Below are positions 1 to 9,561 of a DNA stretch of 57,610 bases, piece after piece. The notes under the pieces were generated by a model. That model saw only the letters and a list, made by a program, of their open reading frames with translations. It did no database searches and was not told where the DNA came from. Position 1 is the stretch's first letter. Every line of letters starts with the position of its first letter. A program made the position numbers and the translations under genes. Location of the stretch: IMG/VR virus record IMGVR_UViG_3300036832_001282, positions 1-57,610 of that record; one strand, 5' to 3'. Origin of the DNA: a virus.

Positions 1-506
1 TGCCGCAGCGTGGCAGCACTGTCCTTGTCGTTGCGCATGTCGAGATCGGCGAACTCGGCAGCGAACCACGACAACGCATCCTTGTCGGCGTTATCGGTAT
101 TGGCCTTGGCCATGTCGAACGCAGGTGGATAGCATATGCGCCATTTCCGGTAGACATTGGCGTAACTCAGCGTCACGCCTTTGGTGTAGCCGATCGGTGC
201 AACGCCACGGTCTTCCCAGTTGTACTTGGCAATGACTGATTCATCGACCATGTCGCAGATCACCCGCTGCATATGATCTGGCAGCGATGTCGGCAGATCA
301 GGTGGCGTATAAGGCGGCGCATTGGAGTCCAATGCTTCCCACGTTTTCGGCCCGACGATGCCATCGGCGTCGAGGCCACGTGAACGCTGATAGACCCGCA
401 CTGCTTCGGTCAGCGCGCTGTCGAAGTAATAGACCGGCAGCAAGTCGAGCAGATCACGAACATCGGTGTTGCAGTCGCCTTCGGCAATCGTTGGCCGCTC
501 GGTCAT
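1..506 (-). CDS. Lysin with N-terminal peptidoglycan-binding domain (runs off left edge)
   Basis: Probable endolysin, cutting the cell wall at lysis. Reading from the ATG at 506, preceded by GGAGGGG, residues about 10-55 look like a PG_binding_1 domain (a DSALTEAVRVYQ helix, then GLDADGIVGPKTWEAL). After a Pro-rich linker comes a second domain containing NWEDRGVAPIGYTKGVTLSYA, of a kind I associate with phage cell-wall proteins without being able to name the enzyme class. The frame is open to position 1 (168 codons visible). If the window is circular, it continues at 57610 and stops at 57565, giving 183 residues. It is the last gene of the late operon and has its own strong ribosome-binding site just after a terminator. 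No holin or spanin was found nearby. Confidence 0.75.
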   Translation of the reverse strand, partial: MTERPTIAEGDCNTDVRDLLDLLPVYYFDSALTEAVRVYQRSRGLDADGIVGPKTWEALDSNAPPYTPPDLPTSLPDHMQRVICDMVDESVIAKYNWEDRGVAPIGYTKGVTLSYANVYRKWRICYPPAFDMAKANTDNADKDALSWFAAEFADLDMRNDKDSAATLR

Positions 507-534
507 ATTTGCCCCTCCAACAAACTAAAAAAGA

Positions 535-555
535 GGCTGGCACGTCAAGCCAGCC
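535..555 (-). terminator. Rho-independent terminator upstream of the lysin
   Basis: A perfect 7-bp stem (GGCTGGC at 535-541, GCCAGCC at 549-555) with a 7-base loop. On the minus strand it is followed by TC and six T residues (plus-strand A run at 527-532). It lies between the Gly/Pro-rich gene and the lysin, so lysin expression would need either read-through (antitermination) or its own promoter. Confidence 0.8.
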
Positions 556-569
556 CCGTCTTCGTTCAG

Positions 570-1313
570 TTAGTTCCTTGGTCCACCAGAGGGTGGCGGC
601 TCAACGATGGGATGCGTTGGCGCTGCCGGTGCCGGTGGCGGAACATCGATCAAGAACCAGACGCCGCCTTTACCGGGGATGTAGACAAACACCAAGTTCT
701 TGACCCCGCCCGGACCGGACTCACCGGGAAGGTAGATCGGCTGACTTGGAGTCATGCCGTTGCCTTCTTCGGGAGGCTCCGTGCCTGGAGGAATCGGGAT
801 CACGATCGGCGGCGTCGGGAACGGCTGATTGCCGCCGCCCCAGATGCCGGGAGGCGAGCCATTGCCACCGGGAGGCTGCGGCCAGATGCCGGGCGGAATC
901 GGATGTGAGACCCACGGAGGTGGGCCGCCAGGAGCCATCGGCGGCGTCGGGAACGGTTGATTGCCGCCGCCCCAGATGCCGGGAGGCGAGCCACTGCCGG
1001 GCGGCATATGGATCGGCGGCGTCGGGAACGGCTGATTGCCACCGCCCCAGATGCCGGGAGGCTGGCTACCGCCACCGGGCGGGAAGTAAATCGGCGGCGT
1101 CGGGAATGGTTGATTGCCGCCGCCCCAGATGCCAGGAGGCGAGCTACTGCCTGGAGGATTGGGCCAGACATTAGGCGGGATCGGATGGCTCACTCCCGGC
1201 GGCGGACCACCAGGTGCGATCGGATGCGCGGGCCAACCGGGCACACCGAAACCGGGATCAACCGGGCCACCACCGCCGCTGATAGGAACAATGTAGGCTA
1301 GGAAACCAGCCAT
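570..1313 (-). CDS. Gly/Pro/Trp-rich repeat protein, probable virion surface or fibre protein
   Basis: 247 residues, start supported by AGGAG before the ATG. Low-complexity protein with four near-exact copies of PPGIWGGGNQPFPTPP, interrupted by PPGGGS and HPIPP spacers. The repeats are also visible in the DNA (about 800-1150), so copy number could change by recombination. The last 60 residues are different: KNLVFVYIPGKGGVWFLIDVPPP, a likely beta segment. No enzyme motif is seen. Its position at the end of the fibre gene cluster suggests a structural or adhesion role. The function is not recognised. Confidence 0.7.
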   Translation of the reverse strand: MAGFLAYIVPISGGGGPVDPGFGVPGWPAHPIAPGGPPPGVSHPIPPNVWPNPPGSSSPPGIWGGGNQPFPTPPIYFPPGGGSQPPGIWGGGNQPFPTPPIHMPPGSGSPPGIWGGGNQPFPTPPMAPGGPPPWVSHPIPPGIWPQPPGGNGSPPGIWGGGNQPFPTPPIVIPIPPGTEPPEEGNGMTPSQPIYLPGESGPGGVKNLVFVYIPGKGGVWFLIDVPPPAPAAPTHPIVEPPPSGGPRN

Positions 1314-1409
1314 TTCTTTCTCCTCTCGGGTTGTCGTAAAACTTACAAACTAACTAAACGGCACCGCACCATAGCGACTCGCGGAGCCTGTGTCAGTGCC
1401 TGCTGAGAA

Positions 1410-1787
1410 TTAACGCGTCGTGCCATCGACGACAGTAGCGGTGCCTTCCCACAGTCGTTCCTGCAGGCCATTCGGCATCAGCCGCACAAGATCGGTCACA
1501 TAATCACCCGCTGCTAACCGGACCGATTTGTTGCGCTCGATGAAGATCGTGAACGCGCCCCCGACTGCATCAGTGATATAGATGCCGTCATCCGGCGACG
1601 AGAACGAAAAGACGGTCGCCTCGTGATCGCTTTCGCGTTTCCTGATTTCCAGTTTCAGCAGCGAGCCGGTAAGATCGATCGGCGTCTTGGTGCCGTCGTC
1701 GGCAATGGCGTTGTAGAGAAATGGCACCACCCAATCCTCATTCTTGGCGATGTTCATTTCACCCGTGTAGTATGCCGGACCAGCCAT
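1410..1787 (-). CDS. Conserved-looking virion-associated protein of unknown function
   Basis: 125 residues; the start is a few bases before the end of the upstream gene (1789). It has an all-beta look: an opening segment with DWVVPFLYN, an IDLTGSLLKLEIRKR strand, and an ending AAGDYVTDLVRLMPNG...LWEGTATVVDGTTR. This plan (apply pidLtG, then aGdYvyDl, then G-TR) is common in small phage tail or baseplate-associated proteins with an immunoglobulin-like fold. I infer a fibre accessory role from the neighbours only. Confidence 0.6.
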   Translation of the reverse strand: MAGPAYYTGEMNIAKNEDWVVPFLYNAIADDGTKTPIDLTGSLLKLEIRKRESDHEATVFSFSSPDDGIYITDAVGGAFTIFIERNKSVRLAAGDYVTDLVRLMPNGLQERLWEGTATVVDGTTR

Positions 1788-1788
1788 G

Positions 1789-2400
1789 TCACGCCGCCTT
1801 CTTGACGCCCTTGAGCGTCTTGGCTTTCACGCCCTCAAACCGTGTATCAACATCGTCGTAGGTCAGGATCGTCGGCGAAGTCGAATTGAGATCGGCGATA
1901 CACTGTGCTTCGATGCTGCGGCAGGCTTCGACATGCGCATAAACCGCGTTATACATATCAATCGCTTCCTGCGCCGTGATCGCATAGTGAACGCCGTCCT
2001 GGGTGAAGTCGATGGCTGTCGCTGGATCAACCGACTGAGCATAGAGCGCCAGATTGGACAGCAGCGTCTGACTCGTTCGATCAGATTTTGCCGGTATCGT
2101 CCCGCTTGCGGCGTTGAATGAAATGCCAGCAGTAACAGAGTCGAAGCGAACCTGTGCCGCGTAGTCGATCAAGATCGCAGGCGTCTCGGTCGGCTGCGCA
2201 TAAGGACGGACATCGGGCGGCGGTAGCACGCCCGGATATGCAGACATATCAGGTGGTGGTGGCCCGACTTTCTCCAGAGTTTCTATTGGCTGATTATAGG
2301 GAACGATACGAGCGCCTGGATAAGCCGATGCAGGGACGGCCGCATCCGTATCATTATGAGTGGCGACAACGGCACCATTGGCGCAGTAAAGTAGCAGCAT
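1789..2400 (-). CDS. Tail fibre assembly-like protein with DUF4376-type C-terminus
   Basis: 203 residues. The N-terminal half is Pro-rich (KVGPPPPDMSAYPGVLPPPDV), then comes a helical C-terminal half (YAAQVRFDSVTAGI, ITAQEAIDMYNAVYAHVEACR) that resembles the DUF4376 domain found in phage fibre and fibre-assembly proteins. It follows the beta-helix fibre gene by four bases, as expected for a fibre chaperone or fibre-tip partner. The family assignment is from memory of the pattern; the role is inferred. Confidence 0.55.
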   Translation of the reverse strand: MLLLYCANGAVVATHNDTDAAVPASAYPGARIVPYNQPIETLEKVGPPPPDMSAYPGVLPPPDVRPYAQPTETPAILIDYAAQVRFDSVTAGISFNAASGTIPAKSDRTSQTLLSNLALYAQSVDPATAIDFTQDGVHYAITAQEAIDMYNAVYAHVEACRSIEAQCIADLNSTSPTILTYDDVDTRFEGVKAKTLKGVKKAA

Positions 2401-2404
2401 GGGC

Positions 2405-3646
2405 TCACCCAGAGATCATAGAGTTTGAATTGCCGACGGTGTTCAGCGGCGGGGATAGGGCACCACTTGCCACGTTTACTCCGGGAATATTAACAGCGGA
2501 CCCTAAAGTAGCGTACACCGCAACCCCAGTGCCATTGTTCGCATAATAACCAGCGCCGCCAGCAGTCATCGCCGATCCGGCGGCCCATAATCCGTATTGT
2601 CCGTTGTTATAGCTTCTTAGAACAATGGCATGAGTAGAATAATAACTCTCAAATCCATTACGCGCATTGCCCTTGGCTGTTATATAACCATTCTTAATAG
2701 AAGTGCCGCATTGGCAGGTGAACCCGGAGCCATTGTTTGATGCGGCTATTGTGCCGTTCACAGTATTAGCAAGCACGTCACCCTGAAACTCATAGCCCCA
2801 AACACCAGTGCAACCGCTTACTGAAATCCACTGACCGTGCATCACCAAATACGCCTGATTGACCATGAGCCCAGCATTACCGCCGGTTCCATGGACGGCA
2901 ATATTACTGATAACCGGAAGTCCTGCGTTAAACAAAAGTAGCGGCCCCCAATCGTTGTCGTTAACAACTGAGCCGTCTCCGGTTATGAGAAGATTACTGA
3001 TACTAAAATCGTTGAGAACCACCATCGAGTGGCCATTGATGAAGTGCAATTCCGTGCCAAGGGTTGCCCGCAACATCGCTACGTGATTGTTGGCGTCCGC
3101 CAAATTGTAGCCGACGCCAGTGACCACAAAGCTTCCCTCGTTCGGAGCCGCTGCAATCAGCGGTGCGCCGGTAATGGCAATCTTGGATGAGTTGGGGTGC
3201 TCCAGAACCACGCTAGTGTTATAGACAAACTGCTGTGCCACACCGGAAGTCGCACCAGCAATCTGTAAAGTCACAAACCCGTTGCGGAGAATTTTGTACT
3301 TCGCAAGCCAGTTCATCGCCTCGTTAAGATCAGCAAACTTCGCGCCTGGACCATGCACCGTATACGTCACCGGATGATCGATGAAGTACTCAACATTAGT
3401 GATGAAACCCTCAATGGCCTTGCGCAGTTGCTGCAAGTCAGCATTGCTTGGCGCACCGCACGTCGCCCCGGAGAAGTCGAAGTATCCGCGCAGGTAGGCG
3501 CGATTGACGACCTCGACGATCTCGCGCTGGTCGAACTCGACTGCCCCGGCAGGGACGATGGAGCCTTCAATACCTGCGGCGGGAACGCCATCGATATAGG
3601 GCGCGTTCGGGTTGCTGGGCTGATCTGGCGGTCCGTTGTACAGCAT
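2405..3646 (-). CDS. Tail fibre / spike with right-handed beta-helix region
   Basis: 413 residues, start supported by AAGGGG before the ATG. The N-terminus (MLYNGPPDQPSNPNAPYIDG, then EFDQREIVEVVNRAYLRGY) looks like a virion attachment segment. From about residue 140 on, short hydrophobic strands alternate with Asn/Gly turns (for example NGHSMVVLNDFSISNLLITG), typical of parallel beta-helix spikes. It ends in a Gly/Asn-rich C-terminus. No catalytic residues of a polysaccharide lyase could be identified. It is likely a receptor-binding or capsule-binding spike. Confidence 0.65.
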   Translation of the reverse strand: MLYNGPPDQPSNPNAPYIDGVPAAGIEGSIVPAGAVEFDQREIVEVVNRAYLRGYFDFSGATCGAPSNADLQQLRKAIEGFITNVEYFIDHPVTYTVHGPGAKFADLNEAMNWLAKYKILRNGFVTLQIAGATSGVAQQFVYNTSVVLEHPNSSKIAITGAPLIAAAPNEGSFVVTGVGYNLADANNHVAMLRATLGTELHFINGHSMVVLNDFSISNLLITGDGSVVNDNDWGPLLLFNAGLPVISNIAVHGTGGNAGLMVNQAYLVMHGQWISVSGCTGVWGYEFQGDVLANTVNGTIAASNNGSGFTCQCGTSIKNGYITAKGNARNGFESYYSTHAIVLRSYNNGQYGLWAAGSAMTAGGAGYYANNGTGVAVYATLGSAVNIPGVNVASGALSPPLNTVGNSNSMISG

Positions 3647-3659
3647 CGATTTATTCCCC

Positions 3660-4358
3660 TTACGAGATTGTCAGTTCGTCCCACTCGACGCCCATGGTGA
3701 ACTGCCACGGACCGCCAGCAGGCAGCGTCACTGTCACCACCAGACCTTCGTAGCGATCCAGCAATAACGAATGTTCACCCTGCAACCGCTCGAACAGGTT
3801 CATTCGCGACGAAGTAAACGGCTTAGCGGTGTCTGTCGGCGTGGCGAACACCTGACAATCCATCGGCGCGGCATCCAGGGTTCGCACACCGGGTGTCAGC
3901 GGTGCCGTGTTGGCGATCGTCATCATGGCGCGCGAGCCATGCATGCTGGTGCGCAACTGATTGTTCGGCGAGGTGAAGTTGGCTGAGATGCCGCCGCTGT
4001 CGAAGTTATTCCAGGCTCGTGCAGCGAACACCTTGAAGATAGCGACACCGCCGAGGAAGATGTTGTTGGCCCAGGCCGACATTCGAAGGCGGCGCACCGA
4101 GGCATAGTACGGGATCGGATCAGAAGTCCCCGGCCACATGAACGAGAAGATCGGCACATCGGTCAGCGCCGTCGAATTTGGCAGTATCCCGCTGGACGCG
4201 GTGAGCATGTACATGCCGCCACCGGCATATTCCAGCGGCAGCATCGACATCAGATGCATCGGCCGCTGCAAGGAGCCGTCGAGCGACGGCGACACGTCCT
4301 TCATGCGCACGTTGAACAGGTTGCCCAGCCCGTCTTTGATCTGTTTGTTGTCCATCAT
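3660..4358 (-). CDS. Structural protein of fibre cluster, function unknown
   Basis: 232 residues. It contains mixed beta segments (PLEYAGGGMYMLTASSG, PADGGPWQFTMGVEWDELTIS-like ending) and no recognised enzyme motif. The C-terminal sentence LVVTVTLPAGGPWQFTMGVEWDEL looks like a jelly-roll-type domain. Its start overlaps the end of the upstream gene (4355) by four bases, so it is translationally coupled to that fibre gene. It is probably a tail-fibre or adhesin component. Confidence 0.55.
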   Translation of the reverse strand: MMDNKQIKDGLGNLFNVRMKDVSPSLDGSLQRPMHLMSMLPLEYAGGGMYMLTASSGILPNSTALTDVPIFSFMWPGTSDPIPYYASVRRLRMSAWANNIFLGGVAIFKVFAARAWNNFDSGGISANFTSPNNQLRTSMHGSRAMMTIANTAPLTPGVRTLDAAPMDCQVFATPTDTAKPFTSSRMNLFERLQGEHSLLLDRYEGLVVTVTLPAGGPWQFTMGVEWDELTIS

Positions 4359-5509
4359 AACCTCGCGTTGGCGACGTAGTGGCCTGTGTAAAAGTGATTT
4401 GCAACAATCCCCGCACTACACAAAATATAGCCAATGCCGCTAGACCCGATCCAATTAGAGGTCAGCGCAGGCGTGGGTTGGCCACTAGCATCTTCCCAAA
4501 CACCAGTTGCTCCATTCTGCGGACGATACAAAGTCACAGTTGGGGCAGCGCGCATTTCCACAGTAAATCGGAAGCCAGGAAGATAGAGCCCAGACGCGTC
4601 AGCTAAAGCCACAAGCGCGCCACCGTATGCAGCAATTCCAGGCTTTTCCGTATACTGATAACTTTTGCAGTAGTAGCGTTTACACGCAGCCAGCTCCTCA
4701 TCGAACGGCCGCAACTGAAACGGCGGCGCGACGGCACCCGCGTAGAGACCGACATCGAATAGTTCGAACACGTTGCCGTTTGTTGCAAATAGATTGGATT
4801 GCGTGCTACTTCCAACGTAGTTGGTGCTACCCCAGGCTCCCGCAGGTCCGGCGTAAGTCGTTCCACACATCACGGAGAACATCAGATCAATAGCCGCGCT
4901 TGTATCCGTTGGCCATGTCCCAGTCGTCTCTGGAGGAACGGTGACAGACTTAACAACATCGACATTTGCCTCAGCAGCGGCAATTGTAAACTCTGCTGGA
5001 TAGCTTCTGGTAAGAACAGACCCATTGCGAAACACGACGGTATAAGTACCGGCTGGCGCTCTGACACCAAATTGACAAGTCATCTGCTTTGCTGCCGCCG
5101 TACCTAATCCCAGATTAATGACGCGCAGACCTTCAATCCGTGTAAACAGATGGCAATAATCACCCGCTGCTAGAGATGGCCGCGCAGTTGTTACTGTAAG
5201 ACGCAATCTATTGGGCGAACCTCCAGGCGTCGGACTGGCAACTCTGGATGCGGTAAATACAGAGCTAAGAGAACTGCCCGGCCCCCATTGATCGGCGATG
5301 ACGGCGGTCGCAGTCACTGGGCTTAACTGCGACTGATCAATCCACATCCCACCGTTGATGATGTAATTGAACGAACTGGTCGGCAGCACTGTCGTTGCTG
5401 AGATCGCGGCCCACTTCTCACCGTCCCATTTGTAGGTCGGCAAACCAGCGGTTGGTGTTGGCGGATATAACTGTCCAACGGTTGGCGAGGTTGGGAAATC
5501 TAAGTTCAT
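4355..5509 (-). CDS. Tail fibre-type protein with carbohydrate-binding-like C-terminus
   Basis: 384 residues. It starts with [28 protein letters not shown], the kind of short module that phage fibres use before a structural domain. It then has [12 protein letters not shown] and a large beta-rich domain (a lipocalin or jelly-roll look), followed by [23 protein letters not shown], a motif frequent near the C-terminus of phage tail proteins. The ATGA start overlaps the stop of the big fibre gene. It is probably a receptor-binding or accessory fibre protein. Confidence 0.65.
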   Translation of the reverse strand: MNLDFPTSPTVGQLYPPTPTAGLPTYKWDGEKWAAISATTVLPTSSFNYIINGGMWIDQSQLSPVTATAVIADQWGPGSSLSSVFTASRVASPTPGGSPNRLRLTVTTARPSLAAGDYCHLFTRIEGLRVINLGLGTAAAKQMTCQFGVRAPAGTYTVVFRNGSVLTRSYPAEFTIAAAEANVDVVKSVTVPPETTGTWPTDTSAAIDLMFSVMCGTTYAGPAGAWGSTNYVGSSTQSNLFATNGNVFELFDVGLYAGAVAPPFQLRPFDEELAACKRYYCKSYQYTEKPGIAAYGGALVALADASGLYLPGFRFTVEMRAAPTVTLYRPQNGATGVWEDASGQPTPALTSNWIGSSGIGYILCSAGIVANHFYTGHYVANARL

Positions 5510-8463
5510 CGGCGGCGCTCCAGTGTCGCGATGCGCGCGTTCAGTTGCTTCACCGCATTGATGAGCGTGAAGATCAGCGACGTGGTGTCGAGGTCGCGAA
5601 TGTCGGTCACCGGCTCACCGTCGATGAAGCCCTTATGCTTGGTGACCATGTGGGGCAAAAGCGGCTCAACCTCCTGCGCAACGAGCCCAATAAATTCCTT
5701 GCCATCTTTCGCAGCTTGATAGTGGCCTGAGTTCTTATAGGGAACGACTGGTGTGTCTTTTGGCACTGGCTCGTCATAAATGGCATTGCTTGGCGGATCG
5801 GTGGTGTCGTTGCCCTTGAACGTGTACTTCACCGGCCGCAGTGCCAGGACTTCATCGAGCCCATGGGTGTATTCACCAATGACATTCTTGATGCGTTCGT
5901 CGGAGCTATCAGCCCAAGGGCCGCCGCCTGGCTTATAAGCCTGCCCACTAAATATTAAAACGCCATCACTGCGCCACATGGTGTTCGACGCATTTTGTAG
6001 TTGCATAGTATTATCGGCGGTTTGCACATACATAAGGCCTATGCGAGTGCCACTCGAATTGAGCCACTCGTAATGAACATTTCCTCCGGGTACTGCACCA
6101 TTATGAACCCATCCGCCGTTAATGACTACCTCGCTACCAAAGGTGGCTATAGAGGTAGCGCGAGTGATGGTCAGTGCGGTAGGAAGACCTCCACCAGTGT
6201 CATTACGAGGAGCGATAAGAAAGTTAGACCCGGCATTGGCTCCACTTTCGGCGGAACCGTCACCAAACACCATGATCCATCGTTCACTTCCGTTCGTCTT
6301 TCCGCTGAAGTTGTTGGAGTAACCAGACCCCGGTTTATCCAGCCATAATTCTGGGTGCCAAGCTGATGGTTTGATGCTGACACGGGTAGCAAGGGTGATC
6401 TGGCTATTAGGGACTACAGCGCGGTTGATCTGAATCGGAGTGTCGAGCCATGTCCCGTCATCGTTATATCTGGCGATACCAAAGTTAGACCCGGAGTTGC
6501 TTCCACTCTCAGTCGCGCTGTCGTTAACAACGACATTCCATCTGAGTAGACCGTTTTTGGTGCCAACAATATTTCCCTGCCCACCGCCATACGTGATAGC
6601 GGTAGCGCAGCCAGTGCCCCCACCACTCTGGACTACAAGCGAGCCCGTCATCGTGCCGCCGCTGATGGGTACAAATTGTGTTGGGTCATATGTTGGCACG
6701 TTGAGCGCCGACACCCATTGCGCTGAGTTGCCGTCGTTATAGCGCAGCCACAGATTACCGCTGTCGTTCTCCCACCAGAGACTTCCGTCTAATGCACTTG
6801 GTGGCGCGGTCGGGCTAACGATGACGCCAGCCCTGGCATCGACATACTGCTTGGGAGCGGCCTCAAGGTTTGCGGTTGGATTGCCTTGAAGTAACAGTTG
6901 CCCGGTCATCGTGTCACCGGCCTTCAGCACCCGCATATCGGAATACTGTTTGGTTGCTGCCTGCATCGGCTGGGTCGGATCGTTCGCCAGCACGATCGGG
7001 CCGGTCATGGTGCCGCCAGCAAGCGGCATGACTTTTTGCCATGCTGCGTTCACTCGCCCATAGGCAAACGAGTCGGACGGCGCGTCAATGATGCCGCCGC
7101 TGTGCCCATCGACGTATTGCTTCGTTGCCGCCTGCAACGGCTGCGTAGGGTCGGCTGCAAGCGTCAGCGCTCCGGTCATGGTATCGCCGGCCTTGACCAC
7201 TCGCAGATCGGCATATTGCTTGGTCGCAGCTTGAAGTGGCTGTGCCGGATCGGCAGCGAGAGTCAACGGCCCGGTCATGGCATCGCCAGCCTTGGCGATC
7301 TTGGCGTCGACTGTTTGTTTAGTTGCAGCTTCCAGCGGCTGCGTCGGATTAGCTGACAGCAGCAACGCGCCGGTCATCGTCCCGCCAGCAACTGGGAGAC
7401 CACGCTGCCAACTCGTATTCAATCGGCCATAGAGATAGCCATCGACCGGCGCTTCCGGCAGATTTCCTGGCGCATGCGCATCGACGTAAGCCTTGGTCGC
7501 AGCTTGCAACGGCTGCGTCGGATCACCTGACAGCACTAATGTGCCGGTCATCGTATCCCCGGCCTTGAGCACACGAGTGTCGGTGTATTGTTTAGTCGCC
7601 GCCTGCAACGGCTGGGTCGGATCGGCCTGCAGCGTTAACGCACCAGTCAGGTTGCCACCCGAGAGCGGCAGCACCCGCTGCCAGGACGAATTCAGGCGGC
7701 CGTAGCTGTACGAATCGATCGGCGCTTCAGGCAGATTTCCCGGCGCGTGGGCATCCACATACGCCTTGGTCGCAGCTTGCAATGGCGAGGTCGGATCGCC
7801 GGGAAGGATCAGCGCCCCGGTCATTGTATCGCCAGTCTTGGTCACCTTGCCGTCGACCATTTGCTTGGTCGCCGCCTGCAACGGCAACGTCGGATCACCG
7901 GGCAGCGTCAGCGCCCCCGACATGGTGTCGCCACTACGCAGCACACGAGCATCCACCATCTGCTTGGTTGCGGCTTGTAGCGGTTGCGTCGGGTCACCGG
8001 GTAAAGTCAATGCTCCGGTCATGGTGTCGCCAGTCAAGGCGACCTTGGCGTCCACCGTTCGCTTGGTGGCGGCTTGCAACGGCTGAGTCGGATCGGCCCA
8101 CAACGTCAGTGCACCCGTCATGGTCGCGCCAATCAACGGCACCACCTGATGCCACGCTGCATCGACGCGACCATAGGCTGAGCCGTCTACAGGGGCGTCA
8201 CCCAGGCCACCGGCCGGACCCTGCGGTCCCACCGGCCCTGGAACGCCTTGCGCCCCCGCAGGCCCCGTTTGCCCGGTACCTCCAGGCGGTCCCATCGGTC
8301 CTGCCGTGCCAGGAACACCCTGCGGCCCTACCGGCCCCTGCGGTCCTATCGGACCAGCCGGACCAACGGACGGAATCAACAACTCAACCGTTGGGTTGGC
8401 CGTATTGGAAGCCACCGTGATTCGTGGCGCTCCCAACGTTGTCGCGGTCACATGCTCGACCAT
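5506..8463 (-). CDS. Large tail fibre: collagen-like stem, 11 repeats, S74 chaperone C-terminus
   Basis: 985 residues, start preceded by AGGAA. Residues about 32-88 are collagen-like Gly-X-Y. These are followed by eleven copies of a roughly 35-residue unit with core [22 protein letters not shown] (one copy reads AAPK). Then comes a beta-rich shaft with two related [16 protein letters not shown] segments. The C-terminus ([30 protein letters not shown]) matches the peptidase S74 intramolecular chaperone, which self-cleaves after trimerisation; the SDERIK motif carries the expected Ser and Lys. The repeats make the gene prone to length change. It overlaps both neighbours by one to four bases. 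Confidence 0.85.
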   Translation of the reverse strand: MVEHVTATTLGAPRITVASNTANPTVELLIPSVGPAGPIGPQGPVGPQGVPGTAGPMGPPGGTGQTGPAGAQGVPGPVGPQGPAGGLGDAPVDGSAYGRVDAAWHQVVPLIGATMTGALTLWADPTQPLQAATKRTVDAKVALTGDTMTGALTLPGDPTQPLQAATKQMVDARVLRSGDTMSGALTLPGDPTLPLQAATKQMVDGKVTKTGDTMTGALILPGDPTSPLQAATKAYVDAHAPGNLPEAPIDSYSYGRLNSSWQRVLPLSGGNLTGALTLQADPTQPLQAATKQYTDTRVLKAGDTMTGTLVLSGDPTQPLQAATKAYVDAHAPGNLPEAPVDGYLYGRLNTSWQRGLPVAGGTMTGALLLSANPTQPLEAATKQTVDAKIAKAGDAMTGPLTLAADPAQPLQAATKQYADLRVVKAGDTMTGALTLAADPTQPLQAATKQYVDGHSGGIIDAPSDSFAYGRVNAAWQKVMPLAGGTMTGPIVLANDPTQPMQAATKQYSDMRVLKAGDTMTGQLLLQGNPTANLEAAPKQYVDARAGVIVSPTAPPSALDGSLWWENDSGNLWLRYNDGNSAQWVSALNVPTYDPTQFVPISGGTMTGSLVVQSGGGTGCATAITYGGGQGNIVGTKNGLLRWNVVVNDSATESGSNSGSNFGIARYNDDGTWLDTPIQINRAVVPNSQITLATRVSIKPSAWHPELWLDKPGSGYSNNFSGKTNGSERWIMVFGDGSAESGANAGSNFLIAPRNDTGGGLPTALTITRATSIATFGSEVVINGGWVHNGAVPGGNVHYEWLNSSGTRIGLMYVQTADNTMQLQNASNTMWRSDGVLIFSGQAYKPGGGPWADSSDERIKNVIGEYTHGLDEVLALRPVKYTFKGNDTTDPPSNAIYDEPVPKDTPVVPYKNSGHYQAAKDGKEFIGLVAQEVEPLLPHMVTKHKGFIDGEPVTDIRDLDTTSLIFTLINAVKQLNARIATLERRR

Positions 8464-9560
8464 TACGGAATTCCTAGCGGCAGATATTGAGTGTTGATCG
8501 GTTGCGTGTAGTCCAGCGATTGATACGGTGAATAGTCGTACACGATTTTGGTGTGCGCAGGTTTATAGCGATTGAAAATACATTCAAGATCATCGGCGAT
8601 CCCGATGCGAAGTAAGCGGTCCACGCCAGTGCGGCTGGAATTGCAATGGAAGTAAATGAGCTTCTTAGCGTAGACTTGGATTGACCAGACATAACGCATT
8701 TCCGCCGGACCCAATCGCCAGCGGTAGCTGTCCGGCGCGAGTTTGTCGCTGCCACGCGTATCGCCGACACGGGATACACCACACATATACGGTGCGCGTT
8801 CAGTGATAACGATGCTGTAACCAAGCTCATCGGCCAATTCATAGAAGAACGCCCGTGATTGCGCACCCAACAGCGTCATCTTGGTGACGAGCGCCTTGCG
8901 TCGTCCCATCAAGTCGGTCGGCGGATCGATCAAACACGAATCAGGCAGTCCCCAGTTGCGTTCCCAGTCTGACAGCAATTCCGTCGTCAGACGCGGATCG
9001 GACTCGATTTCCAACAAGTCAGCGGCGCGACCATCAACGAAGCCCCAGTACTGCGCCAACCCGATCATGGTCCGGATCAAAATCGATTCCGGATCGCGCG
9101 ACCATGCTGCCCCGCGCGGCAGCAACGAGATCAGCGCCTGGGCATAATCATCTCCGGACCGGCGGACGTGCCGGTCATCATTAGCCGTGAGTGAATAAGT
9201 CGGCGGCTTTCTAGCCGTAATCGGCCGCAGGTTAGGGCGGCCAAAGTCCGGTGATCCGGTCGACAGATCGGTCGCAATCAGCGACGCCGTTGGCTTACCA
9301 AGAGTCGGCTGATCTAAACTAGGCGAGCCTGCAATCAGATCAGTCGGTGTCAGATGCGCAATGGATGAAGGCACCCCAGCGGTTGGCTGACCGAGAACCG
9401 GTGAAGCTGGCGTAAAGTTGTTGGCCACCAATATCGGAGCCAACGAATAAGATACACCGGCATTGGAAACGAAGTAGGTTTGACTGGTACCGATGTCAGT
9501 ACTGACAACCGATCCAAGCCCCGCCCGTGACGAAGTAACCGTCTGTGTTTTCGCCGCCAT
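8463..9560 (-). CDS. Mu gp48-like baseplate protein (DUF2313) with N-terminal repeat extension
   Basis: 365 residues. Residues about 125-330 match the DUF2313/YmfQ family, the last baseplate wedge protein in Mu-like tails: a [19 protein letters not shown] segment, [22 protein letters not shown], then a C-terminal IVYDYS ending. The first 120 residues are an unusual addition with three copies of a roughly 20-residue unit built on DLI.GSP.L.QP.LG.P, a repeat that may hold fibres or extend the wedge. Its position after gp47 (with two genes inserted between) supports the call. Confidence 0.8.
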   Translation of the reverse strand: MAAKTQTVTSSRAGLGSVVSTDIGTSQTYFVSNAGVSYSLAPILVANNFTPASPVLGQPTAGVPSSIAHLTPTDLIAGSPSLDQPTLGKPTASLIATDLSTGSPDFGRPNLRPITARKPPTYSLTANDDRHVRRSGDDYAQALISLLPRGAAWSRDPESILIRTMIGLAQYWGFVDGRAADLLEIESDPRLTTELLSDWERNWGLPDSCLIDPPTDLMGRRKALVTKMTLLGAQSRAFFYELADELGYSIVITERAPYMCGVSRVGDTRGSDKLAPDSYRWRLGPAEMRYVWSIQVYAKKLIYFHCNSSRTGVDRLLRIGIADDLECIFNRYKPAHTKIVYDYSPYQSLDYTQPINTQYLPLGIP

Positions 9561-9561
9561 G

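Noticed and set aside
6898-8100. Regular repeats in the fibre gene resembling spaced repeat arrays
   Set aside because: They code in frame for the MTGALTL...AATKQYVD protein repeat; spacing and variation follow codons.
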